Positions 49,664-62,210 of a stretch of DNA of 64,000 bases are shown piece by piece. A program made the translations under genes and the position numbers. The notes beneath the pieces were generated by a model, which worked only from the letters and a program-made list of their open reading frames with translations, was not told where the DNA came from and made no database searches. This DNA comes from Lepidonotus clava (Eukaryota; Annelida; Polychaeta; Phyllodocida; Polynoidae): the NCBI GenBank assembly GCA_936440205.1, contig OW387135.1:37178792-37242791 (forward strand), written 5' to 3'. How positions within the stretch are numbered: the first letter of the stretch is position 1; every line of letters begins with the position of its first letter.

Positions 49664-51845
49664 ATAAAATATGTCAGAAAATGCAGTGATCTCATGGCTT
49701 TCTGAGTATAGCAAATGACACATATTTTTGAAAACGTTAACCTAACCAAAGGGGATCAGAACATTGTAACTCAAGACAACCTTGGGGTCCAACATATGCC
49801 ATTGTCCTAAAGATGAAATATCAATTGTGATAATCAAAGTTATTGTAATGTGAACATTAACGGAGGAAAATCATGTTAGGCTTTTCAGAAGCATTAACTT
49901 TACTATCATCCTTACCTAAGAATCTTACGGACGTGACTATGTAAAAATTTTCCCCTGTAAAGGGTTCTCATATCATGTTGTATGAGACAATTTCCATTCC
50001 CACCTGTTGGAATCTTGTGATACTTAGGCCTATCAAGTGTTCCCTGGATAAAAATTCCTTTTCATTCCTCATCCCTATTTCTATTTTCTTCACACCTAGC
50101 TTTCTTTTTTCAGTGACCGGGGTTGGGGTGGCTGGGGGTTCTTGTATTCATGCAGTTAAATCGATTAATTCTATTCATCAACGATGCTATTTATCACTGG
50201 TAAGATCCAGTCATTATTCAGGTCAGTGGCGTAGCCAGCGGGGTGTGGGGGTGGGGTCCTAAGTGTCTTGAACCCCCTTTGGTTTTCCAAAATATAAGTA
50301 AAAATTTAGAAAGTTGTGAAAGATTTAGGATAGAACCGCCTTCAATTTACCTGTAAGCCTCTGTCTTGCTTGGAAGACAGCGTATTTAAACGACAATATC
50401 ACGAATAAACTTAATATACGCAATGCGGAATAAATCCTACCTTTATCAATCTATGCGTGACATTTTATTCAAGATGATCCACTATCCCTGTAACAAAATA
50501 TTAAAGTTATGCATTGTCTTGATATGTGCGCAATTTCTGACTTATGTCGTATGTATTGCTTCATATGCGCCAAATGGTATATGGAAATGGGAATTAACAT
50601 ATGGTTTGATTGTTGTCAGGGGCATAATTTGTCTTATACAGGTGACGTGTATACATACACTGTCTCTACTATAAACGACGTCAAATACACGAGGTCGCAT
50701 GTATCAGTGTATAGCCAGTTCGCTCCCATGTCTCAGCCATGGGCTGACATAACGATTTGATTTCAGGGCTGGCATAGCCCCATATACTCAGGTAAGATAA
50801 TTATCGCTTACTTTGTTTGTGTGTTTAGCACGAATGAAAGGGTATAACGTTAACACATTTCATCTGAATTTTAAACCAATTAGGGCCTCTATTCGTATGG
50901 CGAGGGACAAATTGTATAAGGAAAATGATAAGAGTAGGTCCAAAACAATTAATTCTATCACAGGACTAGATGTAGCGTGCAGTTACAGCCATTATTCAGC
51001 TGCGCCAACGCCCATTGACTCCTTGGAAAAGGAAATGTTATTCAAGAAATGACAAGTATCCTAGAATTGTGTTTCTTTGTCGAAGTTGAACCTTTCATAC
51101 TCAACTTGGACCTATGGCATGTAGAGCTTGTTTAGGGCTTAGAGTGAGCGTATGTAGATGTTACGCGTGGATTCTGTGCTTCGGGTGCTGGGATGGTTAA
51201 CGTCTGGAAGTTGTTGTACACTGCCACACCTGCATAGTCTAAGAGTATTGCAAGAAAAAACACATTTGACAACTTCTGGCACTTAGGGTAGTTACACACT
51301 GCTAATAGGGTATTATATTATCACATAAACATTAGTAGGCGGGTGGATTGCACACACACATCATTAATTTTTCTGTGATTAGGACTGGCAACTCTGTGTT
51401 TCCATTCTCTTAATTGATCTCCCAAATCTCCTATTTTTGCCCAGGAATAACTCCTATTTAGTAGAAAAAGAGAGCCTTATGAATGGCTGGAGTGTCACAA
51501 ACCCTATCTAGATTGTCATTGCCATTTATTCTCGTCGCCATTGAAGTGATTTGCGATATTGATGAGTTTAAACTGGGATTTATTCAGTGTTGTGATGCTC
51601 TACGTACATCAGGACCGCCATGCAGTGCTCTACATCTAACCAGGTAACTGACACCTGGGTCGCTGGGGCGTTTCCCGCCCTGCTGCTCTGAAACCACTAC
51701 AATTATCAGGAGGAACGAAGGACATTAAGAGACAATGAAGTCAAACATAATTACACCCCGTACATGCTACCTGTTAAGATGTATAAATTTAGGTAGGTGA
51801 GAGGCATACAAATGCCTAATCACCATTACCATTACATTTACCATT
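49664..51845. other. Non-coding, with one repeat end
   Basis: CAGTGGCGTAGCCAGCGGGG at 50223-50242 resembles the end of a widespread short repeat type with G-rich interior, but no matching right end was found. No gene was recognised. Confidence 0.4.
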
Positions 51846-52098
51846 ACAGGCCCGTACACAGGTTCTGCTGCGGGGGGAGGGGCGGCGAGGTTCCGTCAGT
51901 AGAACTTTTGCTTATAATTTCCATAATTTTAACTTAAAAAGGGGGTGGTAGGGCTCATCAAGTGAAACCGTTCAATGTTTTCTAATTTTTTTAAGGATAT
52001 GTTGAACTTTTTGAAAAATTCCTCCGTGGGGAGGGTGGGGAGGGTGGGTTGGGGGCAGCGCGGCACCCCCATCCCACACCCCCTCTGTATGGGCCTGT
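51846..52098. mobile_element. TIR element, 253 bp, ACAGGCCC ends
   Basis: The left end ACAGGCCCGTACACAGG pairs with the right end CCTCTGTATGGGCCTGT, with two mismatches. A G-rich block follows the left end and a C-rich block precedes the right end. It is non-coding. Confidence 0.7.
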
Positions 52099-53258
52099 CA
52101 GAGTAGATGTAGAGATTATTATGAGCGTGCTGCATGGGGATATTGCAAAATCTGCAACTTCTCGTCTTAATGTGTACAATCTTTGATTACCTCCAAATTC
52201 ATATTGTACATGAGGTTGCATTATTTTTGTTATTGTTTGTGTTCGCATGGGTGTGCCATGTTTAACTCGTTCACAATTGGCTTGCCATAATCCCTTACCG
52301 TGAAATCCTAACCACAATAATTATAATTTATGTTGCTTAGGCCATGGCTAGCCATGATACACTCAAAGCATTTTTTTTAAAGGTTTTTATTAGTAATAAT
52401 CATCAAGGTTCCCCTTGGTTTTCAGAGTTATTACACTTACAAATTATTATGAAGATATGCACCATGGATATAGGGCCTCTGCAAATAATGGCCTGATCAC
52501 AGCAAAACTGACAATGGCATACTTAACCACGAAAAACCATTACAAAGATATAAGCCCAGGACTTGAATGTTTCACAATACTTTGAACTTCGCCAGCTGGA
52601 GTAAGACCTTCCCAATGTACGAAAATCTATAATATAATTTTAACAATACATTTAGTATAGAAAGAGGTCTTACATACAAAGGATATGGGATAATAGTTTT
52701 GTGTTATATATTCTTTTCATTCTTGAAATAGCTTGTTCAATAGCCATTCGATACATAGGCCTACACCTTTACATACAACATTTACGAAAACCAGACTATC
52801 TATATATTATATTCCGAGGATTCTAGTTTAAAGCTCTATCTCACCTACCCCTCAATTCTATTTGCCACCAGTGCCACAAATGACGTGACCGTGCAGGTAG
52901 TGGCTGCCCTTCCATTTGCTCAGGTAGGTGAGCATTCCATCTACAACGACAGACAATTATACAGTTTCATTTCATCGATGTGTGCATGGGTGGAAAACAT
53001 AATATTCCGGAACCTGGTAACGCCGAACAGAAATAATTAAAGTTACAGTCAAAAGAAACATATCAATCATTTCTTTGCGGATTGCAGTCAAGATTGTTTT
53101 CGGCGATAAAAGGCTTTGGGGGGAAATGATATTCTGTTTATGTTTGTTTTTTTTTCTGCTAGTAACAGACGGTACAAACTGCACCGGTAACTTTTAAGCC
53201 TTCAGGCGTATACGTTTTACGTAACTGTGTATCTTGCTTCTTTAAACAGTTAAAGTGC

Positions 53259-53402
53259 ATTGGCGGATATAGAGGGGGGCGCCCCCCGCCCCTACCTATT
53301 TTTGGCCAAATATTTATTTTTTAATGTAAAATTCTCGGCCCCAGAGGTCCTCCAAAAATTAGTCCCCGCCTCCCTTTTGAAAATTTCTGAATCCGGCCCT
53401 GC
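53259..53402. mobile_element. Short decayed element, GGCGGAT-type ends
   Basis: The left end TTGGCGGATATAGAGGGGGG faces the right end AAATTTCTGAATCCGGCCCTGC. G-rich then C-rich blocks sit just inside. It resembles the CAGGGGCGGAT family but is more diverged. Confidence 0.45.
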
Positions 53403-54139
53403 ATATTGTCTGAAAATCTCCCCATGGAAATGATAATCATTATAATCGTCACAGAAACTGAATGTTCTGCGACCCTTACTTGACGTATAATTATATGATT
53501 GTTTTTCATTACATGCTTATGCTCTTGAAATGAGACCTTATCGGTTCTTCTTGGGATGTATTGATTCCTACAAATTTACGATTAATATAATTACAATATC
53601 ATTAGATTGATGCATATTTTGGGGAACTGCAAGCACGCGTATCGGAGGCATAATCTCATGTTTATTCATGTATAGCATGAAATAATGCTAATGCGCGAGT
53701 GGACTGTACTCCTTTTGGACAGTGTTAGTTTCATTTATGGAGAGTTGTACAGGATAATATTATAGCATGTACGTCAAATCTTTCTATGCCTATAAAGTTG
53801 CACATATTGTGGCCATGTATATAACACGTTACACAGAGCGCATCTAAAGTGTATCAAATTACCAAGTAAAATGCAATACTCGTTTGCTAACCATCCCTTT
53901 TTATGCAGGTTTGGAGATATGGAACCAATAATATTCACACATACAGTATTCGGTAGATAAATAGATTTGTAGGGCATATGAAGGAACTCTTTATGTTAAA
54001 TATTTGCCGGAGTCAGTGATCATTATTGTATACTCTTAAACGATTCTGAAAATTGTACATTAATTACCTATTGTATGACGGTTGCTTATCTTAGTCTGCC
54101 TAATTAAATATTCAACTATCAAACTCGTAATCCTCAAGG

Positions 54140-54273
54140 CGCAGGGGCGCACGCCCCTCCTTTTTTTCCCGGAAGCGTTTGCGTTTTTTTAATGTCCAAT
54201 TCTGCTATAGTAATTAATGGAGAGAAAAATTAATAGCACCCCTCCCCCTTTTCAAAACCCTGGATCCGCTAGT
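54140..54273. mobile_element. Short decayed element, CAGGGGCG...GGATCCG ends
   Basis: It starts GCAGGGGCGCACGCCCC and ends AAAACCCTGGATCCGCTAG. A C-rich block precedes the right end. It is probably another member of the GGCGGAT-ended group. Confidence 0.45.
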
Positions 54274-56484
54274 GAAAACCAAGGGAACCCCTCAAGATAT
54301 GTTAACAAACGATGTTGTTGTCAATGTCTGTCAGTAGCACATGCTCAATTTGTTGACTTGAATAGTTGTGAGATTAATTGAGTTTCTACTGAACTGCCAG
54401 TAAAATAAAGGTCACACATACATTCCTTTTTTCAATTGTTCTTATCAAAAGTGGACAGGATAATGCGCTGTTCTAATGAATTGCTGTTTTTAATATTCAC
54501 ATTCTGTATAAACAGATTATTAGGTCATATATCCGGTGAATAAACCCGGCCATGATTTGGCAAATACGAAATTGTAACCGTGCTCAAGTGAACCTGTAAA
54601 ACGGAAATGTCTTGTCGATTAATCGTTTCCGATGCTTTTGTTATTATCACTGTCAAAGAGTATGGTCTTGCTTGCATTTCATTTAATGACTTCTCCCAAA
54701 AGCAAATGCTAAATTTAATTAATTACCTAGATTGATAATTAATTAAATCCAATTGTATAATTCTTTTGTACTTTTTATGCAATGAAGCAAGTCGGCTGTT
54801 GTGTAAAGCTGGCAGATCCTGGAAGAACGGCATGTATTGCCGAAGGGCTGTATGATGTTTTTAAAGTTCAATAAAAAATATAAAAAAATAAAAAAATAAA
54901 AATAGCAAGAACAAAATGCCAAATAGCAAATACTATAAATAGCAAATAGCAAATACTAAACACCAAAATCCTTTTCCTGAAAGGTAAGTGCAAAAGTACT
55001 CATGGCCATCTTGGGTAATTGACCATGCCTTATGGGTGTGGCCAATTAGTACTTTGTTAGGGATATATTGTAAAGGGTTCCAATAAATAATCTTTTAACC
55101 ATTCCAAAATGTGATATATTGCATTTTTATTTGTGTTTTAGGTTTCTATCATTGAAGTGATGGATAAAGGGAATGGCTTAATATGAGATGAAGACATGTG
55201 TAATAATGCATATTTAGTTTAGATATAACAGATATATACATTGTCACCCTATCTTAGGATCTGATATATTCGATATATCCATTTAAACATAAGCCATTTT
55301 TACTTTCATATATTCACCATCACAAAATACAATATTAGAAAGCTGCTTCATTTTAGCCTCATGGTTTTATGTTTATATTTGGTGGCTTTGGAGCAAAGCA
55401 CAATACAATTGCCACTCTATACACGCATCCTCCTATACCTGCCATACAATTTTTTAAATCTATTATCATATGGTCCCTCCCCTCCCTCCCTTCCACATTT
55501 TTCGATGTGATGGATCTTGCTGTAGGAGGGGTGTCTCTACTACTCGCTTGATCCCTTTTATAGCTTTTATCCTTTGACCTTTAAAACTGGCTCAATCCAG
55601 TCCCGTAGATGCGTATCTGTTTTAAGTACAGGCCCAATTAGGTACTAGACTCCCTTAATTAAGCTTAATTATCTGAAGACAAAGCGGTCGTGATCTGGCG
55701 CGGAGAATGGCCCGCCACATAAAAGTGTCGATTAGTACTTATTAGAGCTGGGTGGCCGATGTAAACAGTAAACGACCACGTCGGAAGAACTTTGCCTAGA
55801 CGCCGACATTTTTGGCGGGAAGCGGGGAGCAGATGACAATTTTTTCCAGGTCGGGGCGTGATGGACACATAGCGCACGCTGCGAGGGTGTGCTTCAGTTT
55901 CTTGGCTTCTGTCACGGATGGCATTTAGAGAAAGGACAAAGAAGGAGTCCTAAGAAAACCCTCGGTTTCTATCCAAATGCATTGGACTTTTACCTGTGGG
56001 GCCGGCAGACGGCATCAGAGCTTTGATGATACAAACGCTTTGTGCCCACTCAACGGAAATTGTTCTGGTTACTTAACTAATCATTCCTTGAATGAGCAAT
56101 CTGCTTCTGATTAATACATTGAAAAATCGACTACTGATCTGTTGTAAATGGGTTATTTTTATTGTTTTAACCCGTCGGTCTTGGCTTGCCAAGACTGTTG
56201 AGCACCAAAGAACACTATTCTTTAGATACCAGACTATGTTTGGTGATTTGATAGATAACCCTAAATCTATTAAACCATATAAATTTCTTAACACTTTGGC
56301 CTTTTCTCTGTAAGCAGAGAGAATTATACTTCTCTCTGCTGTAAGGCTCTTAAAACATTTACAGGATAAGTCCGGCAATACTATTAGGTTCTAGATCGTA
56401 CAGGTGCCATATCTTCGTAACTAATTTGGCTGATCAAGGACAATTTGATCAGGGTCCCATGATCAGAAATTCTGATGCCTCATG

Positions 56485-57174
56485 ATAACATGTAGACATG
56501 ATCATTTTTTAATTGATCTGCTGCTTGATCATTTACAATTAAAAAATGATCATGTCTCATTTTCTGCTTCTGATTAACACATTTGTCCAAATCTCAGAAT
56601 AGGCCGATTCAGTTGATGTTACTAGGATGACAGGGAAGGTTTATAGACATTGGGATTAAAGTATTATACGTTCCAGTATAAGAACACACAATACTCCAGT
56701 AGACTATTTGACCCTGTCAGGTCAGGCTTCACCTGCAGAAAGGAAGTACCCCCATCTACCTGTCAGGTGGACCATGACAGCAGTTTCCAGGATGTCACTG
56801 TATGACGATGACACTGACAGTTCTGTAGCCTGGTCTCTGGTCTTGTCTGATTTCAGCCCATAGTCTTAAATACTACTTTGATCTACCAAGACTAATGTTG
56901 TGCAGATTATTATTCATTTAGGTACAATAGTAGGTCCAGAATCTATAAGATAATGGGGTTAATAAAGGTTATAAATTGGGGGGAACGGTCTATTTTTATA
57001 TTCTTCTCAGCATGTCCGCGTCTTTTTGAAATACTTTTGAAAAGGATACTTTTTCTGCTCGTCTTTGTCCCTTAGAAGCAAGAAACTAGGGTTATGTGTA
57101 CACATTTTGAAAATAAAGGGTAAAGGAGGTACCCGCTAATTTACATTTAAAAAATGATCATGTCTACATGTTAT
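56485..57174. mobile_element. TIR element, 690 bp, 28-bp perfect inverted ends
   Basis: ATAACATGTAGACATGATCA at the left (56485-56512) has an exact 28-base reverse complement at 57147-57174. A third, internal inverted copy of 20 bases (56537-56556) lies just inside the left end, so the left end itself can fold into a hairpin. It is non-coding. Confidence 0.7.
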
Positions 57175-57599
57175 ATTTCAATGGACAGATCTGTATCTAC
57201 TAAAGGCCACAGGCCAATCCATCATTTCTAAACATTCCGATCTTTCCTTTCTATGTGTATCAGCTTCCATAAAGGACTATATTTTGTATTATTGAATCAA
57301 ACATCGTCACAATTTGAGTTTTTCACGGCATCAGAAAAAATATCAGCTTCCTCATATGCTACGTTTCTATTCATATGTCGTATCCCATCCGTTTTACTTC
57401 ACCCGTCTTAGAGCGATTGATTTTAATGGAGTTAGATGAATGGTAAAGAGGAGGATCCATCAATGTATGACAGGTGTATTGATCAATAGCCTTAGGTGCA
57501 TAAGCAATGGTCCTCGCTGAGCTATCCCTCATAAGATAGCTTAGACAGCACCATGAGGGGCTAGTATCAACACTGATTTTTTTTACTTTGTTTAATATA

Positions 57600-57656
<57 letters not shown>

Positions 57657-58689
57657 CCCAGCATGGGAACAGGTTGCTGCGTGTTGGAATTCAACACTTG
57701 AGAGGATATTTCTAGCTTTCAAATGATACCAAATATATGGAATTGTGTTTAAAAACAATGAAATTACAGGTTCTGACAGGAACTGTGGGACCCCATTCTG
57801 GATAGTAGAGTCACAAATTGAACTATAGGGTTTTACTTTACTTTATCCATAAGGTTGCCAATTACTATTGTTCCATATCCATTATTCCAGTATGCTAGCC
57901 CGTGTATAACACAGTCTTCCCTCCTGTCTCGACTGCAGGTTATCTCAGAATGTAGCTCTTCATTAACCCTTTGAACACTGGAAGCCACAAAAGTGGCTCC
58001 ATAGTAAATTCTCATAGGAACCCCCTTTACAAAGGAAGAATCTTTCTTTCAGGAACTGAAAGAATTTTCCAGAAACTCTGGTTCTGATATGGTCCTTTGA
58101 ATACCTTAACATCAGACCACTAGAAAATAATAGAATTCTAAATAGACAAACCTGTAGCCATAATTATAAACAAATATAAATTTGTTGTTTTTATTTGAAA
58201 TCATACAAATATATGCTACTAAGTAGAAAATTATATAATCTTAAAAAGTTCGTAACTTTGGTTTCAATTATATGATAAACACAATCAGACTTATTATTTC
58301 TGTTTTCAGTGGAAAAAAGATAAATCCTTTTTAAAACAAAAAGATATATATTTCACTAAATGCTAGTCGCCATGGAAACCAGTAAATTGAATATACTGCT
58401 TTTTACCAGGGAAGTCCAGTTTGTACCATTAGCACAGTGCCAACATTTGGAATGTTTTCATCCAAATTAAATAAAAATGAGGCAATTTTAAGACTAATTT
58501 TCAAATTTTGGCCAATTCGTGTGAAAGGATAGTATCTATTAAATCCAAAACATGTAATTTGTGTCGCTGCACTCCCATTGACACTATCAGTCCAGAGAGG
58601 CTTGTCCATTCAACCACATGCAGCCAACGCCCCTAGCCTAGTCCACCAGCCTGGCCCGGCTCACCCACCCAGTCAGTAACCCGATATAA
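57175..58689. other. Non-coding apart from the GT microsatellite
   Basis: AT-rich DNA with no assignable open frame or repeat boundary. Confidence 0.45.
57601..57653. repeat. (GT)n microsatellite
   Basis: A nearly uninterrupted GT run of about 26 units produces a spurious Thr-His open frame on the other strand. Confidence 0.97.
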
Positions 58690-58950
58690 ACACCAGTAGA
58701 GTCTCTGGGTCTATCTTATGGTAGCATTGCAAGCAAGAATGAGAAGACAAGGCAGAGGCTGAGTTGTCAACTGAAGATTTGTATTTCTGCACAGGTTTAT
58801 ATACACACAAGTCACACTCAGATTGAGGCTGGGTCACATGACCAGATAACCAAAATGAGGCTAGGGGTCACATGACCTGTCAATCACTTAATAAGGAGGG
58901 GGAGGGGCGTGGCCTAAATGACCAGATTCTGTATACCTTCCCTACTCAGA
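58690..58950 (-). repeat. Candidate 3' LTR with polypurine tract of the envelope-bearing element
   Basis: After the envelope region, the minus strand reads GAGTAGGGAAGG (58936-58947), a possible polypurine tract. A stretch with GTATATAAACC (a TATA-like box near 58797-58807) then lies where U3 would be. There is no second copy to confirm the borders. Confidence 0.35.
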
Positions 58951-59194
58951 ATTGAAACAACCATAGCGAGTTAACCAAATTATGTAAATCAACAACCCAA
59001 AAGACGTCTACTGAATCCAACATAGTTACTACAATACACACCACTGTGATCTACACATAGCTTAGCAATACAGATCAAAAATAACTACTACTTCTTAACT
59101 AATACAACCTACATAAGTTTAACATAAGAATATCAAGCGTACCATCAGGTCAGATGGAGACGAGAGTTATGGTGTGGGGTGTCCTGGATTAATT

Positions 59195-61204
59195 TCAAAT
59201 GTTTGTTAATGCACCTGAAATGGGCCCTTGTGGTCCATATAATGCAGCAGTAATTGCACGGTACGGGTACATTTCTGCTTCTGCAGCAGTGCCTGCTAGT
59301 GGGACAGAGTCAACCGGTTCAGAGACTATTGGACTCTGTACCGGGGCCGGGACTATTGCCATTGTTGGTGGCATTATAGCCTTTTTGGTAGAAGTCGGAA
59401 GGGTTTCAGGAGGAGGGGGAGATACTGGCACAAGGTTATAATTTGTCTGGTGATAGGTTCTGGAGTGGGAAGGGGCTTGGGGGGTATAGGAAGGCAATTC
59501 CGGTTGACTCTCACCCATAGCTTTGAAACAGCAGACTCCACACCGGCGGCAACTGCCACAGCCACATTTTGCACACACCACTACGAATATAATGAGGACA
59601 ATTACAAAAAACAGGAGTGGACCACCAATAACAGAACCAAGTTTCAGCGGTGGCCAGTGGCTTATAGGAGGATGATAGTGATTAAAGTCTGATAGTTTTA
59701 GTAACGGAATGTCTACACGGTTCGTGAATTTTAGTTGTTCCTGAACAGTCTCTTCGACTCTGGCAGGGAAGGTGAGGTTGAAACTTGGGAGTGTAATATA
59801 CTTTGGGGTGGGAACATTGATGGTAGAGTGTCCGAAGTCCACCCCTCTTACCCTCCAGTCCTTTGTCTCCAGGACACAACCGGGACCAACCGTTATCCTC
59901 ACTGGGCCGGTATACTGCCGAACAATGGGCCTTTCCTCTAGGCAGCGCAGTGTGGTCTCAGTTTGCTGATAGGCCACCATTACAATAGAAGAACTCTGTT
60001 CAGTGTCTCTGTGGACTGAACTAGTCATGTTCTTACGCGATGACAAAGTGGCATAGCAACCTTCCGGACGACGGCCTGTCAGGAGGTTAGATTCACACGT
60101 CGGTGTAAGTCTTTCTTTTGTCACCCGACAGACCTTAGGTCCAGACCCCATGCAGACGTCTGGAATGAAAGATCCACTTGAGATGGAATCTAGGACCACA
60201 TCTGCAGCCCCAGATATCTGTCGCAAGTGTCCTTCCCCTAGCGGGATAGGGAAGTACTTAAGGAAAAAGTGGATATATTTATCGGATGTTAGGCCAGGAA
60301 TGATAGCCTGAAATGCAAGTTCATGTCCAAAGTTATGAAGGGGGGTAATGGTCACGTGTTGGTAGTGCCAATGAAGGGGAGCAACCTCATGTTTCTGACG
60401 GGTGAGCTGCCTTAAGATGTCATGAAGGTATGATGGAGGCATGATCTCATCCGTCAGGTAACCCCTCTCCAGTTGTATCTTTTGGCGATGGAAGAGGCCA
60501 GCCTGATGTAGGTACAAGTGGATTGCTCGATCTACCCTATCTAACAACACATCCACGTGATGGCGTATGTGAATCATATCAATAGTCCTATCCATCCCCT
60601 GCACCCTTTGTAAATTTCGCTGGACTCTTGCAGACAGTTCAATGGAGGCATTTTAAAGAACAGCAATGTCCATCCTGTTTTCCTGGAGATAACGGCGAGT
60701 TTGATTAAGCACCGACACCATGTCACCCCCTTGATGGGTAAGTGCATCAATGCGGTCCTGTGACTTTTGGATGGCTGAGGTGAGCACATCTATTTGTGCC
60801 TGGGTGGCTGTTCCAAAAAGGGCATTACTCAAAGAGCCAATGAAGTCCAGTGGGGAACGCCTAGTACGTGAGACAGGTATGTCCACCGTATCGGAGACAA
60901 CATTAAACTCATTCAAGCTTTGCCGCATGAAAGCCACCCGGTCCATCCATTGAGCAAGATCGGCTGCTCCAGCCTGTCCTTGATCCTTCAGTCGATTAAT
61001 ATCTGCTAGTAAGTGGTCAATCCAGGCCATGAACTGTGGCCTTTGAGGTGCGTGTAGGACAACTACCACTGTCCATAGTCCAGACACAACACGCACCTCC
61101 CCTCCACGAGTGACCAAGACCCCTTCCTCTGTAAAAAGGTCTGCTCTGATGTTTCCTACTGCTGCTGCAGCGAGGCAAAGAAGGAGCAGATGAACTGGAG
61201 ACAT
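59195..61204 (-). pseudogene. F-type envelope glycoprotein region (fossil)
   Basis: The region starts with a signal-peptide-like segment (LLLLCLAAAAVG). A furin-like RTRR site lies about 115 residues in, followed by a DFIGSLSNALFG segment of the kind found after the cleavage site in baculovirus F and errantivirus envelope proteins. Near the end, a hydrophobic membrane segment (FFVIVLIIFVVVCAK) precedes a cysteine-rich stretch and a Pro/Thr-rich tail. The reading is interrupted, so it is treated as a broken envelope gene. Confidence 0.75.
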
Positions 61205-62205
61205 CTTCTTTTGTCTGCCAATGCCTCCTCAAGACTGGGGGGGTCGCCCAGTCTCTTTTTCGGGACTGCAGGGTTTCTGGCACGGAAGTGCCTTCGGTGC
61301 CCTGGAGTTGTTTCTGTAGAAGGCACGGACCCTTGTGCCAGGTGGCGTGCTTGTGACCTAGTGACAACACCAGACCGCGTTGTTAGCCGTCTATGTGCCA
61401 CCAAGCGTGGGCGATTGGTCTCAGCCAGGTTGACTGTGGCAGGTTGTGGAACTGGCAAAGAGGGCCTGTCTTGTAAGGTGTTGAGTGGGTCTGCTTGAGG
61501 TAGTTCGTCCAGTTGATCGCCTTCTGTGGACTGCCAATCGACCAGTTGATCACCCTCTGTAGACTGCAAAGGTATTTGAGGTGCATTGTTATTAATCACA
61601 TTTTGCTGTGGCACACAGTGTTGCACAGTAGGCGTAGCCGCTGGAAGAGAAGGTTTTACAACAACATGCATCCCCTGTCTTTTGCTCCGACCTGCTCGTG
61701 TCTGCCTTACCCGCAAAACATCCCAGTCTGCTTCTGCATCCACCAACCTAACCTTTTCCCTATTTACCACCCTTTTACGATTGTTTGGGCCCACTGCTGT
61801 AACTACAGGGCCTCTAAGGCCAACTACCATATAGCCATGATCCCATTTGGGGTCTAAGGGTGAGCCGTCATTTGCTAATATGACTATGGAGTCCCCCACC
61901 CTCAGGTCCCCAGCGTTGGCCCTATCCACTAGTCTTTGGTGATTGTATTGCCGACTATTCTCCGTGTTTACCGCAGCCTCCCGGAAGGCATTTGTCAGTT
62001 CCTGCAGTCTTGTCCCTAGGACTTCCTCCTCACAACCTCCAACCCCTGGAAATATTCTTGCAAAGGGAAGTTTTGGTTTCCGCCCATATGTAAGAAAATA
62101 TGGTGTGAATCCAGTGACAGTCGAAGTGCTGACTCTGTGTGCCCACAGGGTAGGCCCTAAATGGTCCTCCCACTCTCCCGGTCTAGCATTGACAAATTTC
62201 CTCAA
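61156..62205 (-). CDS. Integrase C-terminal part of Ty3/gypsy pol (fossil)
   Basis: The first 50 residues (WEDHLGPTLWAHRVSTST...TPYFLTYGR) match the end of the integrase catalytic core. About 80 residues later, DPKWDHGYMVVGLRGP and VNREKVRLVD form the GPY/F-type chromatin or DNA-binding module. A low-complexity, Gln/Pro-rich tail follows. The catalytic residues lie upstream and are not in this fragment. Its end slightly overlaps the start of the envelope region, an arrangement common in these elements. It is part of the truncated fossil. Confidence 0.8.
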   Translation of the reverse strand: MRKFVNARPGEWEDHLGPTLWAHRVSTSTVTGFTPYFLTYGRKPKLPFARIFPGVGGCEEEVLGTRLQELTNAFREAAVNTENSRQYNHQRLVDRANAGDLRVGDSIVILANDGSPLDPKWDHGYMVVGLRGPVVTAVGPNNRKRVVNREKVRLVDAEADWDVLRVRQTRAGRSKRQGMHVVVKPSLPAATPTVQHCVPQQNVINNNAPQIPLQSTEGDQLVDWQSTEGDQLDELPQADPLNTLQDRPSLPVPQPATVNLAETNRPRLVAHRRLTTRSGVVTRSQARHLAQGSVPSTETTPGHRRHFRARNPAVPKKRLGDPPSLEEALADKRRCLQFICSFFASLQQQ

Positions 62206-62210
62206 GATAC

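Larger units (their letters stand above)
52099..56484. other. Non-coding apart from two short elements
   Basis: This is AT-rich, with an (AAAAAAT)n/AATAGCAAA simple-repeat patch at 54868-54960. No coding frame was assigned. Confidence 0.45.
58690..62210 (-). mobile_element. Broken Ty3/gypsy element with F-type envelope region, 5' truncated
   Basis: This is an envelope-bearing LTR element fossil on the minus strand. Only the end of pol is present, followed by an envelope region and a candidate 3' LTR. Its layout (integrase tail, then envelope) is that of errantivirus-like Ty3/gypsy elements. It lacks gag, protease, reverse transcriptase and a 5' LTR, and the envelope region carries about one or two breaks, so it is not intact. 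Age cannot be set from LTR divergence because only one end is present. The coding text is still readable, which suggests moderate age. Confidence 0.82.

Noticed and set aside
57371-57758. Thr-His repeat proteins
   Set aside because: They are translations of the (GT)n microsatellite.
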